Source: Pollenia angustigena
Taxonomy: Eukaryota; Arthropoda; Insecta; Diptera; Polleniidae
Direction: 5' to 3'
NCBI GenBank assembly: GCA_930367215.1
Contig: OV884059.1
Coordinates: 65,691,393 to 65,755,392 of the forward strand
Length of the DNA: 64,000 nucleotides
Every line of letters begins with the position of its first letter. Position 1 is the stretch's first letter. Made by a program: the position numbers and the translations under genes. The notes under the pieces were generated by a model, which saw nothing but the letters and a program-made list of their open reading frames with translations, was not told where the DNA came from and ran no database searches. Below are positions 22,203-34,075 of this stretch, piece by piece.

Positions 22203-25200
22203 AAAGAAACAAAAACAAACCAAAAAAAAAAACAAAATTAATATAACAACAATAACAATAGTAAACAAACAAGCAAGTGCATGTACTTAATTTACATTCA
22301 TTTTACAGTAACAACAAATAATAAACTTATCAGCTGCTCCTATTTCTGCCAAATTTAGAAGGAAGCGTTGCCATATCTGAAATTCATTCACAATAATATT
22401 TTATTACAATACATTAAAAAAAAAAAATAAAGTTTCAGTTTAAAAATTTAAATTTTAATAAATAATATAAATAAAAACCAAATAATAAGTCGAATAAGAA
22501 TAACTTTGATTAAAACCAAATAATATTAATAAATTAATAATGGCATGTTTGATGAAAAATTGTACGATTAAAGGTGACGGGGAAAGAATAATTGTTTGTT
22601 GGTTGTGTCACGAGTTTTGTCATCTTAAATGTAGTGGTCTTTCTGGGCTTGTTGCTGATTCTATCAACAATAATAAAGGGCTACATTGGTGTTGCAACGA
22701 CTGTAGAAAAATTGGTGTTAGTTTTTACCGCTTTTTCCAGGATACTAAAAATAAATTCTTGGATATGCAAGAGGAAGCTGCAAAACTATCTGAGCGTATT
22801 TCTGCATATGGAAAATTGTTTGATGATTTCAAATCCTTGGATAATTTAAAATCTCCACCTGGATCTTCACCAAAACGCCGTAAATCAGCAAGAAATGCTA
22901 ATAAAGATAAACGTGATGATCCTGTGCCTGTTGTGAATGTTATTAATACTCCGTGTTCATCTACACTTACTAATACTATTACGCCGTTTAGTTATGCTGT
23001 AGTGGCCTCAAATCAACCAGACCCCGCTATTAATACTGGTCAAATCAACAATTATACGATAAGAGCTGTTCCTCCTAAAAAAACCATTTTTATTTCTCGT
23101 TTAGCTTCTGAAACTACTGCTGAAGCAGTCGATTCTTACGTAAAATCTAAGGTGGGTCCAAACGAAGATATTTCAACATATAAGTTTGTTTTTTCTCAAC
23201 CAAGATCGATTACATCTTTTAAAGTAACTGTTTCTGCTGATCTTTTTGAACGTATTCTTGACCCAAATTTTTGGCCAGAAAATACTTTGGTTCGTGAATA
23301 TAAATACAGGGAAAATCCAAGATCAATTAATTTTGGCCGTCTTCCCCAACACGTTTCAAATGTTCCAAAAAAACTAAGAGATTTCACTGGCGATAACATT
23401 TCATTAGTGTACCAGAATGTCTGTGGATTGAGAACTAAACTGTCTGATTTGTATATAAAAAGTTTTAACATTAATCATCACGTAATCGTTTTTACTGAAA
23501 CTTGGCTAAACGATACCTTTTTGGATACTGAAATACTTTCTAATAAATATAATATTTTTAGACGTGACCGTGGTACCTTAACGAATGGTGGCGGTGTTCT
23601 TATTGCGGTCTCCAGTATTTTACCATCTGAGTTGTTATTAATTGATTCTTCACCCAACATCGAATTTATCGCAGTATTAATCAAACTAAAATGCAAAAAA
23701 ATATTTATCACTTGTTCTTATATCCCTCCATCATCCCCTCAGTCTTTATATGATACACATGGCGAAGCTATTAAATTTGTTCTTCGCGATGCTAATCCGG
23801 ATGACTTAGTTATTGTTCTTGGTGATTTCAATTTACCTTCAATAGCCTGGAAATTCTTACCTGATGATAAATATTTTGTTCCGTCTAAATCAAATAATAA
23901 GTGTGATGAGCTTTTCAATATTTTACATGATATGAGTCTTTTTCAAATTAATGGTATACTTAATAATAATTTTAAATTATTAGATTTAATATTTGCCAAC
24001 GAAACTGAGGAGTGTTACATAAACCGAACAAACCCAATTTCTACTCCTGAAGACCGATATCATCCTACCATTGAAATTAATATATCCGTTCCATCTGGAC
24101 TTGTTAATAAATCTCATAAAAATAATGATAAATGTTATTGTTTCACGCAATCAAACTACTTAATGTTAAATGAACTTCTAAATAGTACGAACTGGGATAA
24201 CATATTAACTTGTCCCTCAAACACAACTGCTGCTATTGATCATATGACTGATGCCTTCTACAACACGATGTATTCAATTATGGACTTATGTATTCCGAAA
24301 CGAATTACCAAAGTACTTTCCGGGCCTCCTTGGAACAACAAGCAACTGGCTAAAGTTAAAAATAAAAAAAATAAAGATTTCAAAAAGTACAAACAATCTG
24401 GTTCTCTTCTTGATCATAGGAAATACTGTATTAGTCGCGCTGAATATATTACTCTGAATAAATCGTGTTACTCAAATTATTTAATCAAAATGAAAAATAG
24501 CTTTAAACATAATCCAACATCATTTTACAAATTTGTTAACTCTAAGAGGAAAACAACTGGCTTTCCGGCTATAATGAAATTTCAGCATAATGAATCCAGT
24601 GATGATGTTGTTATAAGTAATTTGTTTGCAAACTTTTTCTCAACTACATATTCGGATGCAATTTTTGATGATTCAAACAGTTATCCATATACACTTACCG
24701 CTAATCAAACAATTAATATTCCATTGCTGGATGTTTCTACAGTTGCTCATGGATTAAGAAAGCTTAAATTTTCCTACAAAAGTGGACCTGATAAAATTCC
24801 TAGTTTTATCTTAATTAAATATGCAGACGTTTTAGCTATTCCATTAACACTTATGTTTAATACATCAATAAAATATGGGTATTTTCCAAATAAATGGAAA
24901 GATTCCTTCATTATTCCGCTATTTAAATCTGGAAACAAGTCCGACATTACAAATTATCGAGGTATTGCCAAATTAAGTATTATACCAAAATTTTTTGAAA
25001 AACTTATAACGGATCACCTATGTCATCAAGTCAACACTTTAATTTCTCCCTTCCAACACGGTTTTCAAAAAAGATGTTCAACTTCAACAAATTTATTACA
25101 ACTTACTACAATAGTCAATCGCGGGTTTCTTCAAAGAAAACAAACAGATGTAGTTTATACAGACTTCAGCAAAGCTTTTGATAAAGTCAATCACGAACTT

Positions 25201-26143
25201 CTTATAAAGAAATTACACTTGATGGGATTTGCTAATGTTAGCTTAATGTGGATTATTAGTGAATACTCCAACCATGTTTTACTTCAAAATGACTTGGATT
25301 CGTTTTACAAATGGTGTAATTCAAATTTAATGGAGCTGAATCTTAAAAAGTGCAAATATATGCGTTTTGTCCGAAAGCGACCGATATCTGTAAATTATAT
25401 GCTGGGCAATTATCAACTAGAAAAAGTGGATAGCTTTTTAGATCTTGGTGTTTTATTGGATCCTAAACTAAGTTTCATTAATCATATAACAATTATGGTA
25501 AACAAAGCCAGAGGAGTACTTGGTGGGCTAAAGAGTTCAATGACCCTTATGTAACTAAAACCTTATACACATCACTTGTGAGACCTATTTTGGAGTATGC
25601 TTCCATAATTTGGGACCCTATGTACCAAACTTATATCGACAGGATAGAATCTGTACAAAAGCAATTCCTGTTGTTCTGTCTTCGAAGTTTAAATTTCAAC
25701 CCATTAAGTCTTCCATCATATACCAGCAGGCTCGCCCTTGTTAAGCTGCCAACCTTAAAAAGCCGACGATCTATGTTAATATGTCTCGTTTCTATTGAAT
25801 ATTATTAACGGTGATGTTTGTTCTGGTTTTCTGATCAACAATATTTCGTTCAACATTCCTCAACGACCAACACGTTACTTCTCACCATTATCCGTTCAGT
25901 TTTTTAGAGCTAATTATGCAAACGCTGACCCTCTCAGGAGAATGTGTATTCAATTTAATGAACTGTTTAGATTTATAGATTTTTCTTTTAATACTAATAT
26001 AACTAAAAGTAAAATAATAATTTTTTTAAATTCATAATTAATTATTTTATGTGAGTTATTAACATTTGTGTTGTATAAATAGTCTGTAAGGATTAATTCC
26101 ATAGACGAATAAATTAAATAAAAAAAAAAAAAAAAAAAAAAAA
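22203..26143 (+). mobile_element. CR1-like non-LTR retrotransposon (LINE) inserted in the mariner
   Basis: About 3.9 kb: an AT-rich 5' leader (22203-22539), one long fused reading frame (22540-25554) plus two downstream frames to 26037, a short 3' UTR with AATAAA at 26109-26114, and an A tail at 26119-26143. It splits the mariner transposase between SRSSLMNI and MHKDLHLH codons. I could not identify a convincing target-site duplication at the junctions (left ...GTCTTTATGCAT, right TGTTCATCAACG...). The element copies itself through RNA; this copy is dead (internal deletion, two frameshifts). Confidence 0.8.
22540..26037 (+). pseudogene. CR1-like LINE protein, ORF1 fused to ORF2, catalytic site deleted
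   Basis: The first open frame (1004 codons) begins with a PHD-like zinc finger: cysteine/histidine pattern C-C...CWLCHEFCHLKC...HWCCNDC, residues about 3-56. A helical region (about 65-95) and an ORF1 C-terminal RNA-binding-like domain (about 185-265) follow. It runs straight into an APE endonuclease (FTETWL near 317, GDFNLPSIAW near 427; the usual SDHxP is replaced by DRYHP near 505) and a reverse transcriptase. RT signatures: YTDFSKAFDKVNHELL near 873. Directly after EYSNH (near 909) the sequence jumps to LLQNDLDSFYKWC, so about 70 residues are gone in frame, including GVPQGS and the YADD catalytic aspartates. A frameshift near 25530 moves the thumb to the next frame (EFNDPYVTK, VRPILEYASIIWDP), and a second at about 25797 leads into the last 75 codons. 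Normally ORF1 and ORF2 are separate; here they are joined, probably by deletion. Confidence 0.8.
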
Positions 26144-26465
26144 TGTTCATCAACGACGAGCGTGAGAGGTGCAATTGTTGGGCACGACGACGAGTTGAGG
26201 TGGACGGCTCTTCAGCCACACTATCGCGAACAGCAGCAATATTTTATGCAGTACGAGCTGTACGAGCATGCACTGGTGTTCTCACATCTTCTACAGACCC
26301 GGTTTGCTCGAATTTTTCCACGATTTTTGCGATTGTACGCACATTTGGACGATCAAATTGACCAAAAAAATCACGAAGTGCACGATATGCATTTTGATTT
26401 GAACGCCCATTTTCATAATAAGTCTGGATAACTTTAACACGTTGTTGGATTGTGTATCTCTCCAT
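26144..26465 (-). pseudogene. Mariner transposase, N-terminal DNA-binding part
   Basis: Starts at ATG 26465 (MERYTIQQRVKVIQTYYENG). It contains the helix-turn-helix region typical of insect mariner-like proteins (NAYRALRDFFGQFDRPNVRT...VEKFEQTGSVEDVRTP), then a single nonsense codon (TAA at 26244-26246, minus strand, between HARTARTA and NIAAVRDSV), then STSTRRRAQQLHLSRSSL up to the LINE junction at about 26144. The frame is otherwise intact, so this one stop plus the LINE insertion are the only disabling changes I see in the roughly 360-codon gene. The second half is at 21441-22202. Confidence 0.8.
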
Positions 26466-26545
26466 GGTTCAAATTGAGTAAGTCTGAAATAGAGAAATGT
26501 CAAATAAAATTCGGAAAAACACTTGGCGTTTAGGTGTGGTTCACA

Positions 26546-26578
26546 TTCAACATCGGCCCTTACAATTTAACCACCCTT
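26546..26578. repeat. Right terminal inverted repeat of the mariner
   Basis: Inverted, it reads AAGGGTGGTTAAATTGTAAG then GGCCGATGTTGA; pairs with 21336-21368. Confidence 0.85.
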
Positions 26579-26580
26579 TA

Positions 26581-28849
26581 TAATACGTTTTCACGAACAG
26601 ATTTTTTTAAAAATCTGGCACCTCTGATACACTATGTGTTTCCGATGTTAGTAAAACCCTTAGAATATATTTGAAACTTCATGGACCAGAATAGTCTGAA
26701 TAGGTTTAACATTAAATTCATAACAGGAAGGAAATTGGGTTCATTTGCCAAAAAATCAATTTGTCCCTCAAATCTCAAAATTTATATAGCAGGTACAGAA
26801 ACACTATGCGTGGTATTGATATGATGTTTTTCATATTTTTATTCTCTGTTATATGCTTAATAAATCCCAATATGATTATCAACTAATTCGGGAATTTGTT
26901 TAACAAAATTGTTAAAAATTTGAAAATGTAATTTTGAGACTACCGGTAAACAATTTTTTGTTTTTTTTGGTCAACCTGCTACAATATATCATTAGAACGA
27001 TAATTTCGTACATATGTGGATTCTTTTACATTTAATTGCCAAAGTATTTATTTTATAGCAAATTTGGACAAAATAAGTAAATGCACCCTCAAACTTAAGC
27101 GCGGATGAGCCACGCCTTCCCGATCTGGGATCAGTCATCTCTAGTGGTAGGTTCGGTATAATTTCGCAAACAGGGCTGCCAGACTTGGGGATTTATCCCC
27201 AAAGTTGGGGACTGATGGTTTTTTTTTGTTGAGGATTTTACACAATTTTAATATATTTTCCCTTCTCTTATTATTTACGCTTATTTTTATTTTAAGTTTG
27301 CATCAAAATTTTTCCTGTGATGTCTTTATCACGTTTGCAAGAACCAAGTGTTTAAAGCATTGAAATTCTTGTGTACAAATCGATTAAAGTTTTTTGATTA
27401 AAATATAAATTTTTTGATAAAAATACAAACTTTTTCTTTTCCCAACCTTTTTAATTTTCTTTAATATTTAAAGAAATTTTTTTTTTAGCTCTACTCAAAA
27501 AGTAATGAAACTGCGCTAAATTTGTGTAACATTAAAAAAACATGGCTAATTTGTATAAATATTTTTTAGTTGCAATATTCCAAAACCATGTGAAAAACTG
27601 CCACTCCGCCAAAATACTTCGAATTGGGTTTAAATTATGACAGTTATTTTCAAAAAAGTCACATTCTCTGACCAATCAGCACATTGCAAAAATAATAATA
27701 AAACAAAAATCATTCTTGACACGAAATCTACTTTAATATAAAGTAAAAAAGAATGTTTGTTCAATAACTCAACCTCATTTGTCTGCGATGAAATTTCGTG
27801 TATTGATGAAAATGGAAGGCAGCAACAATCCCGTACAAAAAAAAAAAAAAAACGACGAAAATGTGTCTAGACATTGAAACAGGATTTGGAAAGGAAAATT
27901 TCTTTTAGTTGTTGGTTGAATATTCTTTCGTTTACTAGAATTTCCAGCTGTATCATGGGAGTTGGTTTTTTAATGTGGACTCAAAACTAAAATTTTTCCA
28001 TTAAATTTTTATAATAGCAAACAAAATATCTTCTCTTCATTTAATTTATAGGTTTTAAGGGATTTTACTTTTTTCACCAACTTCTGTTTCTATGCAACCG
28101 TTAAGGGCCAAAGAAAGATACATTTGTTTTACGGTTGTTTATTTGAGTACCTACAGATTTATTTATTTTAAGAGGGTGAAAGCAAATGTCATTGAGTTAA
28201 TAAAGAAACAAAAAATAAAATATAAATATTCATAATCTAAGTCGTAGTATTTTTTTTTCTTTTTTGTTTTCTTTTTTTCTACGTTTGCCTTTCCATCAAA
28301 CGTAATAGACATTGACCTTGTTGCATGGTGCTGAATGTATTTTTGAAATAAATAAATATTCATGTATTGAAAAAGACATAAATGTTGTACTATATTTGAG
28401 TTTAAGTCCTTTTCATTTTTATTTGGATTTCAAAGAAAAATTTGAGCACAGTTTATGTTAGAATTTTATTGTCATTTTAGACTTTAAGGAAATGTATGTG
28501 TATGTATGTATGAAATTGCCAGGAAATAAAAGTTATGTGAAAAAAAAACAGAAAATTTTCTAAATATGTGTAACCCACAGGCAAACATGGATCCGCCACA
28601 ACAAAATTATATTATAAGGTTGAGATTCATCAAAAAGTTTTTTGAGCCAAATAATAATTAGATACCTTCATCTAAGTTTTCGAGCAAATACTATAAATAT
28701 ATATTTATAGTCTTTGATATGAGTTTTGTTTGCCTTTAAGTGATCTTAGGATGTGCTTTATATGGCACCTATAGTTAATTTTATCATGACATAGAAGCTG
28801 TCGTAAAAGTTATTGTCGCCATTTTGTATGTCAATAACATTTAACGGCT
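26581..28849. other. AT-rich stretch; possible solo hAT-like end at 27171
   Basis: At 27171 the motif CAGGGCTGCCAGACTTGGGG, followed by inverted and direct TTGGGGA words, has the look of an hAT-like terminus, but no matching right end or duplication was found. The rest shows no coding similarity. Confidence 0.3.
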
Positions 28850-29110
28850 TTTCTTTTCGGGAGTAGTATTTGTATGCGAGGTATCGTAAAATATGGACTG
28901 ATGAATATGATAATTAAGATTGAAATAAAATAAGTTTGGATCAAATTTAATCTAAATACGAATATAGAAAGCAAAAAGACTATTCCTCAAAGAATCTTTT
29001 ATGGGGGCTATGTGAAATTATGGAGCAATTCTCATGATTTTCAATATGCTTAGTTTATGTGATATGGGCAGCCAACAAGTCTGACGGACGGACGAACGAA
29101 CATCGTAAGT
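28850..29110 (-). mobile_element. Degenerate DINE-1-like fragment
   Basis: TCGGGAGTAGTATTTGTATG, ATATGGACTGATGAATATG and a GACGGACGGACGAACGAAC block resemble, in order, modules of the better-preserved minus-strand copies (GGGAGTAGG..., GGACCGATCTTC..., GACAGACGGACAGAC). No ends are preserved. Confidence 0.4.
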
Positions 29111-29439
29111 TCGATTCAAAAATGTATAGTAAGTTAGTTCATTACAAAATTGGAAAGATTTTTTTTCTGCCGTTTTTACAGAATTTGCATACATTTGCAT
29201 ATGTGACGCACAAGATAGAAAGGGACCAAAGGGTTTTGTTTAGGAGAACTATTTTATCTTTGTATCTTTGGTGTTTCATCACTGAGCGTGTTGGTATTGG
29301 TCTCATTTGAAAGCAACACATCTCAACCTTGTTGGTCAACCTTGAAAACGCGTGTAGGTCCTCCCTACCTCTTGTTTTGTGTAGTTGGTTTTTACTGTTC
29401 CCTTTACCTTACTGGTCCCTTTCTCTATGCGCTGTCACA

Positions 29440-30300
29440 TACATAAAAGTTTAAATTTTGGGAAACTATTTATATTTTTTTAAATTAACATCAAATTAAT
29501 TTTTGGGCATACCAAACTTTTTAATTAATAAGATGTTGTTTTGTTTGTCGTGCTTAATTCCCAATTGTTATTCTTGATAAATACATTGAAATTTATTGTT
29601 GGAGGGTAAGCTAGTTCCTATACGCAAACATTGTCCACAAAAATTTTAGAAAAGCCAAAGATGTTAGCAAACAAAACAAAGTGAATGAGAATTGCAAAGA
29701 CTTAAAAAGTCATAAACAAAATACCAACAATAAACACTCAGTTTATCTTTTCTTACATTCCCAACTTCAATTTGATGGAATACTCCCAACATTAATTGCA
29801 GTTGTAAGTGGGTTAAAAAAACAAAAACAAATTGCTTTATTATTAATACGATTTCCGTATGACGTCCTAAATTCCCAATATTTCATATTTGGTAATACAC
29901 TGAAATTCATTGTTGAGGGAAAGCTAGCTTCTATGCGCATTTCACTGGTTGCTTGGGCCAGCTCATCAGGAAACCTTTTCCAAAGATGTTAGAAATGCCA
30001 AAATTATTAAACAAATAAAACCATTAAGCGAATAAGAATTATAAACACTCTGTCTTACTTGTAACAATATCAAAGCTTAAACAAAACACCAACAATAAAC
30101 AGTGAGTTTATCTTTTCTTACATCCTCCTACAATTGGTTGGGTTCTTTCCGACTCGAATTGTAGTTTTTGCAAGAAAATCAAAATAGAGCAATTTGTTAG
30201 TTCAGTTTTTTATGCCGTGCACTTTAAAATTTAATAACAAAGTAATTTTGGGAATACAAAATTTTTAATTAATAGATTTTGTTTGTTTGTCTCTAAAATT
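29440..30300. repeat. Tandem copies of the 9-kb dispersed repeat family
   Basis: At least two successive units about 312 bp apart: ATTCCCAATTGTTATTCTTG...GAAATTTATTGTTGGAGGG at 29559-29628 and ATTCCCAATATTTCATATTT...GAAATTCATTGTTGAGGG at 29871-29939, each followed by AAGCTAG(C)TTC(C)TATRCGCA. A third partial copy (TTTGGGAATACAAAATTTTT) is at 30240-30290. The same unit, inverted on itself, makes the hairpin at 9084-9248. The 103-residue frame at 29681-29992 lies across these units and is not coding. Confidence 0.65.
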
Positions 30301-31391
30301 TTCCTTAAAAATGTCAAATGATCGTTGCAAATTTCTTTTTGCTTTTTGTTTAACTAACTTAAGAAAGTTTCAGTCGGCATTGGTATGGTGAGCTTAGCTA
30401 AGATACATGTCAGGTTATAGAATAGGAACACGCGCGATATTAGTTGCTACAACTTACTTCTTTATCTTTGGTATGAACCGAAAGACTTTTGGGATTAAGT
30501 ATAAAAAATTATTACTTATCACTTTATGTATAGGCTCATCAGCAGTTTTGGAGTGGCTGCAGAACAAATTAATTATTGGTTTAAACTGGGCTTAAGGCTA
30601 AAATATGTCAAAAAATTAAATATTTTGAAAATATTAACCATAATATTAAGAAATATGCAAAATGGGCAAACAAAATCTTCCGTTTAAATATTATATTATT
30701 TTTCCTCAAACACAGGCAAATTAGAAATTTATGTGTTGCTTTCCATATTATAAGAATATATGCATCTGCATTAATACGTATCTATTGTTTATCTGTATCA
30801 ACGGAACCTTTTTTGCATAGATGTATACTCATATAGATACATTAGTATCTTTTAATAACATGAAGTACCCGTACAAGTGTGAACTTTTTTTTCTAAGTCA
30901 GATTCAAGGCAACGACCTTGAAGAGCACTTTAAGTAACGAATTTGCAAAATATAAGTCAGTGACTCTTCATATTTATTATTATTTTGCATTTATTTTCAG
31001 CAAGTTCATTGTACATAAACACTTAATGAACTTTTGTTGTATTCGCTATTAAATTTTAGACAATATTTTTTGTTTCACATTATACCGTGTTGGAGGGTAA
31101 GCTACTAAATAAAAGTGGTATCGACTGACGGGAAAAGTTAATGAGCGGCAAGTGTCTTGTCGCCAATATTAATTTGAATAATTAAAAAATGTTGAAATTA
31201 ATCCAAACATCAATTAAGGAAATATGGGTTCAAGCCAAACGATGACGAAATTTCTCTGATTTGGATGGGATACAAAAATAATGAAAAGGCAAGTTAAAAA
31301 ACGTTAAACTTTAGGTAAAGAAAAACTTTTAGAGCCAATCTAGAGTATTTTTCCCAATTCAAAATACAGTGTCCAAGAGAATTTGTTATCA
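30301..31391. other. AT-rich stretch, nothing recognised
   Basis: A short match to the dispersed family (GTGTTGGAGGGTAAGCTACT) is at about 31087-31106. Otherwise no gene or structured repeat. Confidence 0.3.
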
Positions 31392-31399
31392 GTGTTGAA

Positions 31400-32774
31400 C
31401 AGGGGTGCCAGATAATTTTGATAAAAAATCGGCATATTTAAAAAAAAAATCGGCATTATCGGCACTTTAATATAAAAAAATCGGCAAAAAATCGGCAAAT
31501 TAAAAATACCTATTTTAAATACAATAAAACCTTTTCTTACTTACAAATAAGAACAATTCAGAATTATCTAATGTTTATAACTTATGAAATTTCAAAAGAA
31601 TCAATCAAAATAAACGTTTTACAAAGAAATTGTAGTTAAATATAAACTTTTTGTTAACGTTCTTATAATTAAGTATATTCCATATACAAATATTTGAGTT
31701 TGACATTTTTAATAAATCCGTTTAATATTAATATCAAAACAGTTTAAATTATCAATTTTTAAATAATCTTTAAAAATCGAATAACTTGCAAAGATAAATT
31801 TTCCAGTGAACATCAAAACTCTGTTACATTAAAAAATTCTTTCCACATTTGCGGAAGAATGTGGAAGGACCAAAAATTGTACCAAATGCTGCCATAAAAT
31901 GCTCACGTTATTAATCTGAAGTTTGCAAATTTATTTAATTTTCCTTACATAAGAATTGGCTATTTAATTTATGTACTAACATCGTCCTCAATTGCGTTAT
32001 AATCTTAAAAAAAAAGAATTATTTAATTATCAAAGTAATTATTATTTAAATTATATTAATTGATAGTGAATATAAATTTATGTTACCTTTATTCTTTTGT
32101 AAGTATTTATCTATCCATTTTCAAACACAAATATATAGTGTTTTATATTTTCCTAATAGAAAAAGAAATTTTAACTGAATTATTTTACGTTTAAAAATTA
32201 TTTCTTTTTTAACTTTGGCCTTTAATTCTTCATAGTGGAATATTTTTCAAATAAAAATTTATTAACTCAACACACATTACAAACACTGCATTTAATATTG
32301 AATAAAACTAACCCCTTTTTCTTTAGTAGAAGCGCTGACTTAATAACAGGGGGCAAATTATGGCAGTCGTTATCGAATACTTTTTAGATTCGAAGGCAAT
32401 GTTATTTCAGTTGATACTGAACGAATCGTTATTATTTTTTCAGTGTTGTGAAAACTAAAATAAATGCTTTACAATACTAAAAAAATAATTTCGATCCGTT
32501 CAGTATAGACAGAGAGAATTAGAAATAAAATTGCTTTCGAATCGAAAAAGTATTCGATCACGACTGCCATAATTTGCCCCCAGTTGTCTCTTTTCAATGT
32601 TACAACTGTTTCAGTACGCTTAAGTTGGTGTATTATTATCAAACAAACAAAAAGTAATCGCCTTTTACGTGTTAGTCAAAAAATCGGCATTTTTGGAGCA
32701 AAAATCGGCACTTTGATAATTTAGGGGCAAAAAATCGGCAAAATGCCGATAAATCGGCAAAAATGGCAGGCCTG
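31400..32774. mobile_element. hAT-like non-autonomous element (ATCGGCA subterminal repeats)
   Basis: Left end CAGGGGTGCCAGATAATTTT, right end (inverted) CAGGCCTGCCATTTTTGCCG. They are flanked by GTGTTGAA (31392-31399) and GTGGTGAA (32775-32782), seven of eight identical, an hAT-type 8-bp duplication. Many AAAATCGGCA words cluster in the first 100 and last 120 bases in opposite orientation. No transposase is present in the 1.37 kb. A second inverted-repeat element is nested at 32349-32581. Confidence 0.8.
32349..32581. mobile_element. Nested MITE (GGGGGCAAATTATGGC ends)
   Basis: The left arm GGGGGCAAATTATGGCAGTC continues with TTATCGAATACTTTTTAGAT, and the inverted arm ends GACTGCCATAATTTGCCCCC at 32581, giving about 50 bp of paired arms around a 130-bp interior. 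It lies entirely within the hAT-like element at 31400-32774. No clear flanking duplication. Confidence 0.7.
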
Positions 32775-32782
32775 GTGGTGAA

Positions 32783-33544
32783 TCAATCATTCACCTAAAC
32801 TTCACTCTATCTAGCGTAAAACTGCCGTAATAGAAGAAACTTTAATAAAAAAAATCATTAACAAAACAAATATTCGACCTTGACCTTAAACTGCTGATAT
32901 TGAACTCGACTTCAATAACAGGTAAAAAAATTCTCTAATAAATGTTTTGTTTACAAAGCCTCTTTCTATGTGAATTGTAAAAAGATTTCTGTATGTGATA
33001 ATGGTTAAAAATACTCAAAAGTATAATAATTATTTAATTTACTCTTTTCCTCCTCTCTGCTTGCCATCATTGTATCAGACAACTTAATGAGTGCCCAAAA
33101 TATTCCAAAAAAAAAAAAAAAAAAAAAAATCCATGGCGAGACAGACAAATCGTAAAAAAGCTCAAAACAACAAGCAAATTATTAAATTTCATTGAATCCG
33201 TAAACAAAACCAAATTTCTATACATACAAACATATTGTGCAAAATAAAATACAAACAACAAATTAAATGAACGGTAGCAAAAACCCCCTTAACATTTAAA
33301 AAAAATTAAACAAAAAATTCAAACCCCTATAAAAATCAATAAACGAATAACAGTCGAGTCCACCAAACGACAGATGTGCAAACAAACAACAAAGCCTGAC
33401 AGCCAACTTAATGTACTAAATAGTCAATGATTTTGTTGTAACACCCTACACAACCCGATTTTGGTTTAGTTGTTAATATAGAATTTTGCAAGCTTATGGA
33501 AAATTATTTTGATACTTTTGATGGCAAAAAAAAACTTTATGTTT
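32783..33544. other. AT-rich stretch with an A run
   Basis: Contains an uninterrupted A run of more than 20 bases at about 33106-33129. No gene recognised. Confidence 0.35.
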
Positions 33545-34075
33545 TCTTTATATCGGGTGTTTTTTTAGCTTTTAACTTTCGATATCGATAACTGTGATTT
33601 GACAGCTGAGAATGTCAAACTGTGTTGACATTTTTGTTCAGTAAGGTTTGGTAATTTACTTAAAAATAATAAATCTGTTCGCGAAGTTTATAGAACACTT
33701 CGTCCATTTTACGAAGCTCTTTTTTGGTTAAATGGCTGCGTAAAAAGCAAAATGGCCAACGAATCACCATTGCATACTGCGTGCCTTACAATCGATTTAT
33801 TGCCAAATCAATTTGGGAGCAACTTTATTTCCAGCAGTAAACATGTTCACTTGCCCCCTCGTTCGTGCGACTTAAAGCCTCTGTATAACAATTTACGGGG
33901 ATATGTTAAGTCATTGGAAGTTATATTCAAGCCACCATTGATGTCATTGGGCTAGATTTATTGGAAAAACTAATCGAAAATTGGACTGATCGAATTGACC
34001 ATGTAACTAGTAGCCGCGGCGGGCATAGGCCGGAAATCATATTTTTTTTTTTTTTTTGCAAAGAAGATAATCAAA
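33545..34075 (+). pseudogene. Mariner-type transposase deletion derivative
   Basis: The N-terminal piece NNKSVREVYRTLRPFYEA (33665-33718) is the start of the helix-turn-helix region. It is followed directly, after a large deletion, by MANESPLHTACLTIDLLPNQ and VHLPPRSCDLKPLYNNLRGY (33752-33900), which correspond to ATCHTAxxTIDLLxxxF and NWPPRSCDLTPLDYFLWGY. After a stop, LLEKLIENWTDRIDHV and GGHRPEIIF form the usual C-terminus. The third catalytic Asp (PLD) is replaced by Tyr. The left end TATCGGGTGTTTTTTTAGC (33553-33571) resembles a terminal repeat; I did not find the right partner. It is a different family from the 21-26 kb mariner. Confidence 0.75.

Larger units (their letters stand above)
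21336..26578 (-). mobile_element. DD41D mariner element interrupted by a LINE
   Basis: Inverted ends: left 21336 onward AAGGTTGGTTAAATT...AAGGGCCGA, right (inverted) AAGGGTGGTTAAATT...AAGGGCCGA ending at 26578, about 33 bp with a few mismatches. Both are flanked by TA (21334-21335 and 26579-26580), the target duplication of IS630-Tc1-mariner elements. Removing the LINE (about 22203-26143) leaves about 1.3 kb, the normal size of a mariner. The transposase gene runs on the minus strand, 26465 to 21441. This is therefore a nearly complete mariner that later received a LINE. Confidence 0.85.
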
